Positions 22,318 through 32,429 of a DNA stretch of 64,000 bases are shown in pieces. The position numbers and the translations under genes are program-made. This DNA comes from Pogona vitticeps (lineage: Eukaryota; Chordata; Lepidosauria; Squamata; Agamidae). Positions within the stretch are counted from its first letter, which is position 1, and each line of letters starts with the position of its first letter. The stretch lies in the NCBI RefSeq assembly GCF_051106095.1, contig NC_135783.1, positions 313,182,322 to 313,246,321 on the forward strand, given 5' to 3'. The notes below the pieces were generated by a model. The model was not told where the DNA came from, searched no databases, and saw only the letters and a program-made list of their open reading frames with translations.

Positions 22318-22436
22318 GTGTCTGAGGAAGCAGGCGGTTCTTAGGTCTTCCTTTAAAAAGGCAGGAAGCCTATTCCGCGAAACTGGTCGCTGTCTTTTTA
22401 AGGGAAAACCTAAGAACCGCCTGCTTCCTCAGACAC
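22318..22436. repeat. Strong inverted repeat, 43-bp arms, upstream of NUBPL
   Basis: Arms 22318-22360 and 22394-22436 pair with only two mismatches; the outer 29 bases, starting GTGTCTGAGGAAGCAGGCGG, are perfect. The loop is 33 bases (22361-22393). It ends 340 bases before the NUBPL start codon. Cruciform or hairpin formation is possible. No TA or 8-bp duplication is evident, so it is not clearly a transposon end. Confidence 0.92.
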
Positions 22437-22439
22437 GGA

Positions 22440-22776
22440 TTTAAGGGTTTATCCCACACTCTGACAGCTCTATGATCCTTCTCCTCTTCCCCCCCCCCCC
22501 CTCCAAGTCCTAATAACGCTCTCCCCGGAAGCAGTCTTTCAACTCCCGCGGCTTTCTGTTGTTTTAAGAACCAGGGTGAGTCCTTCCGGTTGGGCAGTAT
22601 TTATGTCCGGTGAAGAGGGAGAAGGCAACCGGAAGTGCTTTGCACTGCAGGCTACAAACTGAACTCTATGCTTTTAACTCTTTCCCCGTCTGGTTTTTGT
22701 CTTCTGAGAGACACCAACGATGATCGTTGCCTCGTGAACCGCTTTTCGCTCCAAAGGCACTAATTGCTGAGCAATC
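22440..22776 (+). promoter_or_regulatory. Probable NUBPL promoter and 5' leader
   Basis: The region is moderately GC-rich and has no good TATA box. It has two ETS-type GGAA sites on the plus strand (ccggaagca near 22526 and aaccggaagtgc near 22628) and an inverted one (ttccgg near 22585). This layout is usual for nuclear genes of mitochondrial proteins. A C run at about 22490-22501 precedes it. The transcription start is not determined. Confidence 0.55.
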
Positions 22777-22866
22777 ATGTATTTCACCCTCGAAGCAAGA
22801 GGATGCCAAACCTTACTCACCGCACGGAGGTTGTTCCCGCGGAGGGCGGCAAACTTGAAAAAAATG
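22777..22866 (+). CDS. NUBPL: NUBPL exon 1: mitochondrial Fe-S carrier for complex I (start)
   Basis: NUBPL (Ind1) is a mitochondrial P-loop ATPase of the Mrp/NBP35 family that binds a 4Fe-4S cluster and is needed to assemble the peripheral arm of respiratory complex I. Exon 1 encodes 30 residues, MYFTLEARGCQTLLTARRLF...NLKKM, arginine- and lysine-rich with one acidic residue, as expected for a mitochondrial presequence. An in-frame TGA lies 9 bases upstream of the ATG, so this is the first possible start in the frame. It ends at a GTAAGC donor (22867) in phase 0, matching exon 2. An overlapping ATG at 22764 is in another frame and would not join exon 2 correctly. The presequence is not conserved with human, as is common for this region, so the exon call rests on frame, donor and position. 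Confidence 0.82.
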
Positions 22867-23071
22867 GTAAGCGGTCTCAAGTTGCCTTCCAGGAGCTGCT
22901 TCGGAATCGTAAGGAGAAGGGGAGTCGCGCTCGTCTTAAAAAAAGGAGCTGCAAGAACACAGTCATAGGTCGCCGTTTTGCCGGGCTAAGATTTCTAGTA
23001 ATGCTAGCTGTGAGGAGAGGCCCCTGAATCGCAAGTTAACGTTTGCACTCTTTGTTTTCTTTTCTTTGAAG

Positions 23072-23219
23072 TCCTCAAAGGCAAACGACGCGAGCCTCAA
23101 AGAGAAGAGGAGCAAACTTTTGGCCCGGGGGCTGCCCAAGCAGAAGCCCATTGAAGGAGTCAAGCAAGTGCTGGTTGTAGCTTCTGGTAAAGGGGGTGTT
23201 GGAAAGTCGACCACGGCGG
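23072..23219 (+). CDS. NUBPL: NUBPL exon 2 (P-loop)
   Basis: Opens after a tttctttgaag acceptor and ends at GGTAAG (donor from 23220). It encodes [20 protein letters not shown], then [20 protein letters not shown] and GGVGKSTTA plus one base. The GKGGVGKST deviant Walker A motif (residues 69-77 of the predicted protein) is the ATP-binding site of Mrp/NBP35 ATPases. [15 protein letters not shown] is identical to human NUBPL as I remember it. A 245-bp TA-flanked element lies 85 bases past the donor. Confidence 0.96.
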
Positions 23220-23304
23220 GTAAGTCTCTTATTTGCTCGTCCCTTCGTTTGCTGACATAGTTCCTTTCATTCACCTGGCTACTTTTTATAATACTGTATG
23301 TATA

Positions 23305-23549
23305 CAGTGGACCCTTGACTTACAGACTTTTTGAGTTACAGACTTCTCTGGCCGCAAAATTTAGGTTTGACTTGCAGACTGAAATTTGACTTACAGACCA
23401 AAAAAAAAACAAAATGGAACAAAAATGGCCTGTTACGGGATTAATCGGTTTTCAATGCGTTGTAGGTCAATGGAGATTCGACCTACAGACTTTTTGACCT
23501 GCAGCCACCGTTCCAATACGGATTAATTCTGTAAGTCGAGGGTCCACTG
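23305..23549. mobile_element. TA-flanked Tigger/mariner-like element in NUBPL intron 2
   Basis: Ends CAGTGGACCCTTGACTTAC and GTAAGTCGAGGGTCCACTG are inverted repeats, with TA duplications at 23303-23304 and 23550-23551. Internal 'gacctacagactttttgacc' and 'ttccaatacggattaattc' recur in the 36329-37041 element, so both are one family. No transposase. Confidence 0.85.
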
Positions 23550-24339
23550 TAGAGTTCAGGCTGTCAATGTAGGAATGAGTCAACTCAATATTTAATTGGG
23601 GCTTTAAAAAAACAACAACAAGTGAATTATAGCAATAAACAACTTTTGTTGCAGGGTATAAAACAGTTTCATTTGAAACTTTAAAAAAATTCTTCATCCT
23701 CATAAATGGAGCAATTTCCCTTTCCATGCAGAATTTGGTATAGTTTGGGAGGGTTTCTAGACATACGCAAGCAGAAACTAACTGAAGAGTTAATTCCAGA
23801 AAAAGATTTTTTTTTCATTCTGTAGACTTTATGTTGAGTTGTGTTTTGGTTCATTTTCTGTGCGATTACCCATTAAAGGACTGACTGTTAAACAGTATTT
23901 AACAGGATGCTTCCATCTGGAGACTGTTAAAGATGATTTTATAAATGAAGCTATTAGCTATACATAGTCATTAGGAATAGAACAGTGAAAACATATACGC
24001 TGAATAGTTTTCATTTATAATGACCGCAGGAAGTTGAAATTTCAAAATGGGGGAAAGATATACATTGTGAAGAAGTAATCCATTCATCCAGATGCAGTGA
24101 ATAAAGAACCAATAGTAACAAGCACTTACTAGTACTGCACTTTAAAACCCTGTTAGGGTCTCCATAAAGCAGAAGTGACTTTATGGTAGTATAACACAAG
24201 CCAAATAAGGATGCTGTGACACAAAACCCCCCAGACAAGAAGACATAAAGACTAACTGCTTTAATTTAATGTGATTTTTCTTGATAAGTCCACTTCCTCA
24301 GACTTTAGAGTGAAACTGTATGACTGTTATATTAATGTA

Positions 24340-24535
24340 TGGCCCCATAACTCTGTGTGTGTGTGTGTGTTTGTTCCGTGTCCTCAAGTCAGAATCAACT
24401 TACAATGGACCTAATAGGTCTTTAAGGTACATGAGATATTTAGGGACTGGTTTTACCAGTTCCACTCCCCCAGTGAGTTTCCATGGCTGAGCAGGGACTA
24501 TACACCAAACTGGTATCTCATAACCAGGTGAGGAT
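24340..24535 (-). repeat. GT microsatellite and degenerate SINE
   Basis: A short (gt)n run at 24353-24371 is followed by 'ctcaagtcagaatcaact' and 'cccccagtgagtttccatgg'. Both phrases belong to the same tRNA-SINE family as the copies at 28290-28528 and 52801-53095, read on the minus strand. Confidence 0.4.
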
Positions 24536-25190
24536 AGAGATAATTGATAAAGTAACAGTGTTTCATTAATAAAAGAATAGGACTATCAGGCTGTGAATAA
24601 TTTTAATTAGGAGTTAAAATTTCTGTTTCAATTATCAGTCCATGCATCTACAAAGTAATAAAAACATTGTCCACGCAAGTGACAAACTGTAGGAAAGATT
24701 TCACTTTCAGTCTCTTTCAAGTCTTTTAGAAAGTGTCCAAGTAGATTGAAATGTTCTGAAAAAGGTTTTTGTGGATTGCAATTTCTGATGTCAGATTTAT
24801 GTCAGTCAATTATTTTGCATGTTGATGGTCCTTATTTGTCTGATGTAGAGTGGCAAAGGATGACATAGAGCACATTAACAAAGGAACAATGAAACACACC
24901 CCTTTTCCCATTGGGTGTGACATTGCTGGGTTTTGTATATGTGCAGCCAGAATAAATGTGGGGACAGAGCTACTGTCTAGGTATGTAATAGGTTTTTGTT
25001 TCGATCTCTGTATCAGTGTTGTGTAGTCTGTTATGTGTCAATAGTTGTTTGAGTCTGAGAGGTTGTCTGTAGGCAAGTAAAGGCCTGCCACAAAGATCTT
25101 GGAAAAGTGAAGTATTCTTTTCAGTGCTTTCAAACTATATGATTGTATGTGTACTTTAAAGTGGATATCTTGTCTAATGTGGAGAGGGGG
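24536..25190. other. Intronic stretch without identified features
   Basis: NUBPL intron 2. No gene or clear repeat was recognised. Confidence 0.35.
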
Positions 25191-25199
25191 GGAATGATC

Positions 25200-25860
25200 A
25201 TCTCAGAGATGATGTGAGGACTTGTATTGGAGTTCTGGCCATCTGCCCTCCTCCTGGGATTCCTCGTCTTCAAACATAGACACAGATTCCATTTGTAACA
25301 TGTCACCATTTATTTTTGGAACATTAATAGAACTGTTTACATCAACTTGAACATTATCTTTCTCCTTTTCTTCCAACGGGGCTAGAAAGGCTTTCCATAA
25401 CTCCGGTTCCAACGTCCCAGTTGCTTGATCGATTGCCAGTCCTTTACTGTTGTCCTCATCGATAGTAGTAATGGGCACAGATGCATCTCTCAGATAATCG
25501 TCCCACTTCGTTCTCTTCCCAGGTTCCATGAATTCGTAGGTTCCCAAGGCCCTCGCCGCCTCCTAATCAACTGCACTTCCCATTGACTTATTTCTCTTCT
25601 TTCTTGCTTTACTGTCCTTCTCTCTCAGTTCCCTTCTCCACTCTCTTGCTTCTGCCTCTCCCCAATATGATGGTTTTTGGGGGAATCACTCTTATCTGCC
25701 TGTGATCCACCTCCTCCCTTGGTACTACCAGTCCCTCCCACCTATGGGCCCAGGGATTCTCCAGCCAAATCCATTCCCACCATGGTGGCAGGTTTTCCTC
25801 CTCCTTTACTCCCTCCCCTTCACCTGCTTCTACCACTGTTCTTCTGTCTTGCCTTCCCTT
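25200..25860 (-). pseudogene. Unidentified protein-like relic in NUBPL intron 2
   Basis: Two minus-strand stretches have a protein-like composition. The first (25609-25836) contains PPWWEWIWLENPWAHRWEGL. The second (25203-25547) contains KRTKWDDYLRDASVPITTID and an acidic C-terminal part. They are probably parts of one former coding region. I do not recognise the protein. A retroelement gag or LINE ORF1 is possible, given the Penelope-like coding trace that begins within about 110 bases. Confidence 0.35.
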
Positions 25861-25959
25861 AATAATTTTTTATTTAAATGAAATTAAACTTGCTTTCAAC
25901 ACTTATCACTGTTGATACCTTTTTTTGAGGGGGTATTCAAATAAAAAACCGCCACCCAA

Positions 25960-26480
25960 AGCATATCCTGGATGATGTCCTCTTCTTGTTCAGTCTTTTG
26001 CCTCTTTGTTTTATGGAAACACTCCTGGAGTTCACAGAATTCAAAAGATACAAAAAGCATTTTGGACAGAGAAGATAGGTGGTTGGAGAAAAGGGTCAGG
26101 GAGGCTATACATGTGCGTATAGAAAATCCTTCACTCAACAGGGGTGGAGGCCTTAGATACAACCTGTCTCCTATTTATCATGCTTCCTTTTTATCCCTTC
26201 CCAGAAAGATAAGGACCACACACACCCCAGAAAGACCACTGTTAACGTCCATTAACGACCCATGACAATGGGTGGAGAAGGACTACAGAAGTAGGATTAT
26301 CCCTCATCCCCAGTCCTTTGTACTTCTAGTGAGTCTATTCAGACCAGGAAGAAGTGAAACCAACATGGAAGATATATCTCCTACCGACTCTCCTCAGACT
26401 GAAGAAGCTACTTGGATGAGTAGTGAAACATTTCTGCCTAACGAGAAAGAACTCCAGTTGCCATGACTCAACTCCCAGAT
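25960..26480 (+). mobile_element. Penelope-like element, C-terminal part
   Basis: The plus-strand frame 25972-26265 contains LDREDRWLEKRVREAIHVRI then ENPSLNRGGGLRYNLSP. This matches the GIY-YIG-side C-terminus of vertebrate Penelope-like elements (ExRWFERGVKEAIY...PSLNRGGG). The following frame (26272-26466) ends FLPNEKELQLP, resembling the tail region. It is a fragment with a stop between the frames. Confidence 0.65.
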
Positions 26481-26639
26481 AACCACAGCTGGATGACTGA
26501 GAATCTTGGCAGATATGCAAAAAGCAGGTTTCATGATTTAAGTCTAAACCTCGTGGCTAATGCAGTTTTCCAGGTCAATGACTTTCTGATGGTTAAACTA
26601 ATCTAATCTGGCAGTATTATTAGTCATCACACCTGAGTC

Positions 26640-27310
26640 AAACCAAAGTGACAGAAGGTACATATAGATGAAGCTTTGTGCAACCAACTACTTCCAATTT
26701 ATGGAGATCATGTGAATTAATAATCTCCCCAGTGTCCTAACATTAACAGTAGTGCTTAGGTTTTGCAAAATCAAGGTCATAGTTTCCCTTACAGAATCAA
26801 TCCATCTCATATTAGCTCTTCCTCTTTTCATATTACCTGCCACTTTTCCTAAAATTACTGTTTTGCTCAGGGAGTTGAGTGTTCTTATTGTGTACACCAA
26901 TTGTGTTAGTCTCAGTTTAGTCTTTGTCGCTTCCAGAGAAAGTTCAGGGTTGATTTGATCTAGGAGTCCCTTATTTGTCTTTCTGGCAGTCCAGGATATC
27001 CATAAGCTCTCCTCCAATACTAAAGGAATTGCATATTATTTCTTCAGCTGTTGCATCCATACATAATAATCAAGAATGTCATAGTATGAATTATCTTTAT
27101 ATTGGTCAACAGTATTCCATTGTTATCCTTAAGGATTTTTTTTCCTAGTTCCTTCATAGTACCTTTTTCAAGTTTTTGTCTAAAGTAGATCTCTTGACTA
27201 CAGACTACATTTGAATTGATGATTGAACCAAAGTAGTGGAAAATATAATTTCAGTTTCTTCATTGTCAGTGCTAAAGTTGTATAATTTTTCATAGTCATT
27301 TTAATTTTTA
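26640..27310 (-). repeat. RTE/BovB-like LINE remnant
   Basis: The minus-strand reading over 26688-27017 gives SWTARKTNKGLLDQINPELS, then KTVILGKVAGNMKRGRANMR and WIDSVRETMTLILQNLS. This is the C-terminal tail typical of RTE-type elements (WTARxTN...LGKxxGxxxRGRxxMRWxD). It is the same kind of sequence as 8960-9660. The upstream part to 27310 is badly decayed. Confidence 0.6.
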
Positions 27311-27319
27311 TAGTAATCT

Positions 27320-27330
27320 GGTGTTGATAT

Positions 27331-27369
<39 letters not shown>

Positions 27370-27480
27370 TACTGTAAACCGCCCAGAGTGGCCTTGGCCA
27401 TGGCTAGGGCCACTCTGGCTGGTTTACTATATATAAACAAAGAAAAAAAGCAAAAAAGAGAAAGAAAAATAAAATAGAAA
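27320..27480 (-). repeat. L2-group LINE 3' end, host of a TA-flanked element
   Basis: A (ttta)n run at about 27330-27370, then 'ctgtaaaccgcccagagtgg', forms the reverse complement of the L2-group 3' end. The A-rich continuation resumes after the inserted element at about 27918-27955. Confidence 0.55.
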
Positions 27481-27482
27481 TA

Positions 27483-27915
27483 CAGTGGTACATCGCTAGA
27501 CGATGACCCCGCTGTACGACAAAACCACAGGACGATGACTTTTTGCGATTGTATAATGATTCACATAAGTCATTCCTATGGGGGAATTCCGCTGGGCATC
27601 GATTAGGTCTGTGCTTCACGGACCATTTATTCGCAAGACGACGATCTTTACAGCTGATCATCAGGTTCCCAAAATGGCTGCCCTGTGTTTTCCAGACCCA
27701 TGCTTCGCAGGGCAGCCATTTTAACAGCTGATCGGTGCTGGGGAAATGGTTTCCCTATGGGCGATCTTCACTGGACGACAAGGTAATTTCCCTATTGGAA
27801 CACATTAAATGGGTTTCAATGCATTCCAATGGGGAAAGGCTTTTTGCATGACGACGATTTCGCATAGCAGCAATTTTCCCGGAATGGATTATCGTCGTCA
27901 TGCGGGGCACCACTG
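27483..27915. mobile_element. TA-flanked Tigger/mariner-like element
   Basis: Left end CAGTGGTACATCGCTAGACG, right end ATGCGGGGCACCACTG, TA at 27481-27482 and 27916-27917. The interior has 'ttgcatgacgacgatttcgc' type repeats that pair with the left half, so the element folds back on itself. It is inserted in an L2-group LINE end. 433 bp, no coding capacity. Confidence 0.82.
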
Positions 27916-28289
27916 TAAGTAATAAACTCAAAACATAAATATGCATAAAACAAAAACATTTAAAGCTACAATCTTAGTCATTTCACCTCATTGCTGTTTT
28001 CTTCCAGTAAAATAGTGTCACCAGTAATTTAAAGTTACTGATATTTCTTCTACCAGTTTTCACTCCTTCATCTGAATTTTATATTTTCAGCAGATAGATT
28101 GAACAGATAAGAAGATAAAATCACCGTTGACTGACAACTTTACCAGTTTGAAGCCATTATTTTCCCATACCTTTTGTCAGATAGACCTTTCTCTAGAATG
28201 TAGGATCAGGAGGATATGGTGGCATATCAGTTTCTTTTAGAGTAGCCCATTGCTAATCACAATCCACACAGCCAACAGCAGCTTTACTG

Positions 28290-28528
28290 CACACATAAAG
28301 CACACCATCATCATTATCATCAAGTCAATTTTGATTTATGGCAACCCATTCCAGATGGAGAATACTTAGAAGTGGGTTACCATTCCCTTCTTCTGGAGAT
28401 AGCCTGGGGATGTGCACCTTACCCAAGACCACACAGGTCTCTGTTTGCAGGAGGCATAATGCAGAATTGAAGTCCCAACCCCTGGCTCCAGAGCTAGATG
28501 CCTAAACCACAATGCTATCCAACCAATT
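28290..28528 (-). repeat. tRNA-derived SINE (old)
   Basis: The minus strand reads GCATTGTGGTTTAGGCATCT, then a B-box-like 'aggggttgggacttcaattc', then a body ending 'gccataaatcaaaattgact'. The end resembles the plus-strand copy at 52801-53095 (gccataagtcagaactgactt). Confidence 0.55.
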
Positions 28529-28974
28529 TAAAGCACATAGAATCTTTATATAAATAATTAATGGATGTAAGTCTGACATTCAGAAACGGCGACATAAAAC
28601 CTGTTTCAGAACATTTCTGCCTTTGAATGACCTGGAAATGACAATCTCGGGGAGCAAAAAAACCCAAAACCCACTATAAAACTAATTTTGAAAGAAGCAC
28701 AGCTGAAATAACGTGCAACTGGGTGTTATATGCTACTCAAAAAAAAAAAATTAATCAAAGCTTCTTAATTCATTACCAAGTTTGAGATTCTATATTGATT
28801 CCCCCAGTTCGTCACTTGTGTCAACAATACTATTCTTCCTTTGTAGACTTACAGTGTGATAATTAAATTATTCATAGCCTGATAATCCTGTTCCTTTACT
28901 AATAAACTATTCCCACTTTGTCCATTTCTGTATCCTCCCCTGGATATGGCCATGTATAAAATATGACAGCTATA

Positions 28975-29095
28975 TAGTTTCACTTTAAAGTCTGAAGAAG
29001 TGGGCTTGACCCACAAAAGCACTTATCAAAATATAGTTGTTAGTCTTTAAGATACCGTAACACTTTTGCCTCTTGTTTTCTGACATAAGACACCA
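28975..29095. repeat. Interspersed repeat fragment, class not assigned
   Basis: 'tgaagaagtgggcttgaccc' with 'gttagtctttaagataccg' resembles a common amniote repeat whose text pairs 'gaagtgggct..acccacaaaagc' with 'gttagtcttaaagg'. Similar decayed pieces lie near 24240-24320, 49540-49640, 50625-50765 and 62745-62860. The class is not settled. Confidence 0.35.
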
Positions 29096-29598
29096 ACTGA
29101 TTTTTCTGTTGAAATTCTTTGTTATACTGTACTCCAGTAGTCATAGTATATTTGCAATATTATCTCTACTACCTCTTCTGTTTCTGAAATCAGGTTGAAT
29201 ATCTGGTATTTTTTGCTCCATGTATTATAAAAGCCTTGGTTGTAGAACCCTAAGTACCACTTCACTTGCACAGGAAATTTATGAGTTGGTCCTACAGTTG
29301 CTATACTTTTTGTTACCTCCTTTCTTAATTTTTGAGTGTACTGTATTGTTGATTTACTATTCATTGCTTTGATGCGTTGTTCACAACAAGTTTATTTTAA
29401 AAACTAAATAAAAATCTCAATATTTGGATTTCTTGTATTACTGGGAGTTGGAGTAGAGTTGAGGTCTCTTCCAATTAAACTATTCTGTGTTGCTTAATCA
29501 TTTTCAAGACATTGCTTCTTTCTTGGAAGTGATAAGAACTTTTGAGAATGTGGTGGTAGTTGCATTTTATTAAACTGTTGTTTTCTTCATTTTTCTAG

Positions 29599-29633
29599 TA
29601 AATATAGCACTTGCACTGGCAGCAAATGATTCG
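29599..29633 (+). CDS. NUBPL: NUBPL exon 3
   Basis: A 35-bp exon between 'catttttctag' and 'gtaagtg'. With the G left by exon 2 it reads VNIALALAANDS, against VNLALALAANDS in human NUBPL as I remember it. It follows directly on the P-loop helix. Phase is correct on both sides. Introns of about 6.4 kb and 21.2 kb flank it. Confidence 0.95.
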
Positions 29634-29639
29634 GTAAGT

Positions 29640-31615
29640 GATCATCTAATTACTGTTCTAGTGTTAATAGACATCTTGATAATAAGTGCGTACAGTTGTT
29701 TTAAAATTCGTCACTTATGAGCTGGGGAAGATACCTTGCTTTTGGATGTAGTTGGATTAAGGTGGTACAGTAGAAGATAACCTTTGTCAGAATTCTGGCT
29801 AGCTATGAAGAATCCTGGGCAAATGATTATCTCATTGGCCTCTTGCCAATCTGCCATCAGCAGTGAAAACTCCGTACAACAGGAATATATTATGGCTTTG
29901 GAGTGGAGGCAGTGAAATTGTCCTCATAAAGACCAGGTAGAACCACCACAGGACAAATTAGGCCCAGGAGCTGGAGAGTTCTCTCCCATTCTTTACAATA
30001 GTCTGTAAGGTGCATCAGTATTATTTCAATACTCTATTGTGAGACTTTAGTCTATGGGCTATTGGCCTGCCTAACATCTGTTTTTGATATTTGCAGAAGC
30101 CCCTCTCATACCTGTGAGCCAATAGACAAGCAGAAGAAGTAGTATCACAGGTGCTGTCCCTACCCCGTCTCCTTGCACACTTCTGGAACATATAGTTCTG
30201 TGTGCACAAACTATATGTATACTTAATCTGTTAGATTGCAGATCCTGTCTATTCAAGCGTCTGCCAACCCATAACAAAAGCCTTACACAATTGTGCTTTG
30301 TATGCATTTGTATTAATGCCTTCATCTGAACATGAATACACTGTAAGAGTGAAGCCACCAGCTGTGCTCTTATTTCTGTTGTATGCACATTCATTTCAGT
30401 ATGTGAAAGAAGTTGCAGATAAATGTTGAATTCCTGACTTACAGCTCAGTCTCTAAGCCGCTGTAGCTATACTGGCTATCCTGTATGATGGATAAGGGAG
30501 TTGCAGTCCACTTTAATAAATAAACCAAGCATATTATCTCTTGCTGGCATATAACCAGACAACACAGAAAACAAAACCCACATGAGTAAACCTAAAATAT
30601 ACCTGGAACATGCTACAGCACGTAAAAATTAATCTGATAGTGATGAAGAAAAACTAGAGTTTATTAGATAACTTGGAGTCACAGTTTATTGTACTGCTCA
30701 AGTTCTGCAGTGGAAAGTTTACATTTGTTGATAATCTGTCTGGTTTTCAGAGATCGGGGTTGGCAGAAAGGGAGGGATATGATTTTGAGAGTAACAGATG
30801 TCACATTAATGTTTGATATAGAGGTAAATTTTTAAAATCGTTGTATTGGAAGTAATTGCTTGAGTGACACTAATAGGAGTCACCTGGCAAATTCTCAAAT
30901 GCTGCACTGAAAGTCTTTCATAATTAATGCCAGATGATACTGCAGACAGTGCAATTCACAGTGGAGACACACTACACCGAGCACTGTCGCAAACAAAGAA
31001 TCATCTTGACTGCCATTCATTGTACACAGTTTTTTCTAATTTTTGTTCTCTTTGCAATCAAAATAAAAATCATGTGTTCATTATTCTCCTCTTTATTTTT
31101 ATCTCTCTAAAACTGTTTTTGCAAAATCATGTGAGTGTGTTAGGGTTCCTTAGTACTTAGTGACTGAATAAATGTTCATGATGATAAAGCTTAAGGGTGA
31201 GCTGGAAAATGTGACTTCATGTCTTGTCTGTAGCTGAGACCAGCCCTACCATTAGACAGAGTGAGGCAGGTTCCTCTGGTGGCAGAAGAGGGGCAGGAAA
31301 TGGTTGTGAGGTGCTGGAGGACAAGGTGTATGCTGAATGTGGGTGCATTCCCATGGCTAAGGGTCTAAATCAGATTCAGCTACTGGTGCGGTCAGCTTCT
31401 GTTCTGTCAAGGGAGTCATTCTGTCCTTTGTCTCAGGTAATGAAATGCCATGGGTCAACGTTGCTTCCTGTCACTTGATTTCACTAAGTGGCCTAAAGGA
31501 GGTTACTGTCCTTGAAAATAATTTCAGCCACACATTGGCAAACTGCGGACAAAAACCTAATGTCACAGGGCTAGTATAATAAGAGTTACTGACATAATAT
31601 ATGTGACGTGCTTTT
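29640..31615. other. NUBPL intron 3, first part: no identified features
   Basis: About 2 kb without a recognised gene or well-defined repeat. Chance ORFs only. Confidence 0.35.
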
Positions 31616-31624
31616 GAAGGATCC

Positions 31625-31858
31625 TCAAGGCGCAGTGGTGAAAAACGGCTTGCTGTACTGCAGCCAAAACTGCTCACGACCCAGAGTTCTGTCCCGGGTA
31701 GTTGGCTCAAGGTTGACTCAGCCTTCTATCCTTCCAAGATTGGTAAAATGACTACCCAGCTTGCTGGGGGAGGGGGCAATGCGTAGCCTGCGTAATTAAT
31801 TGTAAACTGCCCAGAGAGTTCTTTAAGCGCTATGGGGTGGTATATAAGCAGCACACTT
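31625..31858 (+). mobile_element. tRNA-derived SINE with L2-like tail, copy 2
   Basis: Same family as 11755-11985. Shared phrases are 'tgtactgcagccaaaactg', 'ctcaaggttgactcagcc', 'ttctatccttcc' and the tail 'ctttaagcgctatggggtgg' then 'tatataagcagca'. Confidence 0.7.
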
Positions 31859-32003
31859 TGCTTTTGCTTTGCTTTCTAAATGCTGAGCATTATTTATATA
31901 AGATTGAAGCCCATCTTTTCTTTCCATAAGTGCAGCTCTTATGTGCAAGGTCTATTTTGGCTTAGACCAGAGTGGGCGAGAAAGGAGAAATGAGAAAGGA
32001 GTA

Positions 32004-32426
32004 CGGTGGTGCCTCGCTTAACGGCGATAATCTGTTCCAGGAAAATCGCCGTTAAGTGAAAACATCATAAAGCAAAAATAAAAAGCCCATTGAAACGCAT
32101 TGAAAAACTTTCAGTGCGTTCCAATGGGCTTAAAACTCACCGTCCAGTGAAGATCCTCCATACGGTGGCCATTTTTGCTGCCTGTATAGCGAGGAGTCCG
32201 TCCCTAAACACAGCGGGAAGCCATTTTATTTACCCGGCGGCTATTTTGAAACCACGGATCAGCTGTTTAAAAAACGTTGTTTTGCGAAGAATTGGTTCCC
32301 AAAGCACGGAACCGATCAGCGCAAAGTGAAATTCCCCCATTTAGGCCATCGTTTTGTAATCGCAAAAAGATCGTTGTAATGTGGATTCAGCATAATGCGG
32401 GGCAATCGTAAAGCGAGGCACCACTG
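32004..32426. mobile_element. TA-flanked Tigger/mariner-like element
   Basis: Left end C-GGTGGTGCCTCGCTTAACG, right end AAAGCGAGGCACCACTG, with TA at 32002-32003 and 32427-32428. The interior folds: 'aacggcgataatctgttcc' is answered by 'atcgccgttaag', and further inverted segments follow. It is close in sequence to the 62076-62635 element. No coding capacity. Confidence 0.82.
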
Positions 32427-32429
32427 TAT

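Noticed and set aside
22764-23027. Alternative NUBPL start at 22764 (87-codon frame)
   Set aside because: It would leave exon 1 in the wrong phase for exon 2 and reads through the GTAAGC donor. The 22777 frame joins exon 2 exactly.
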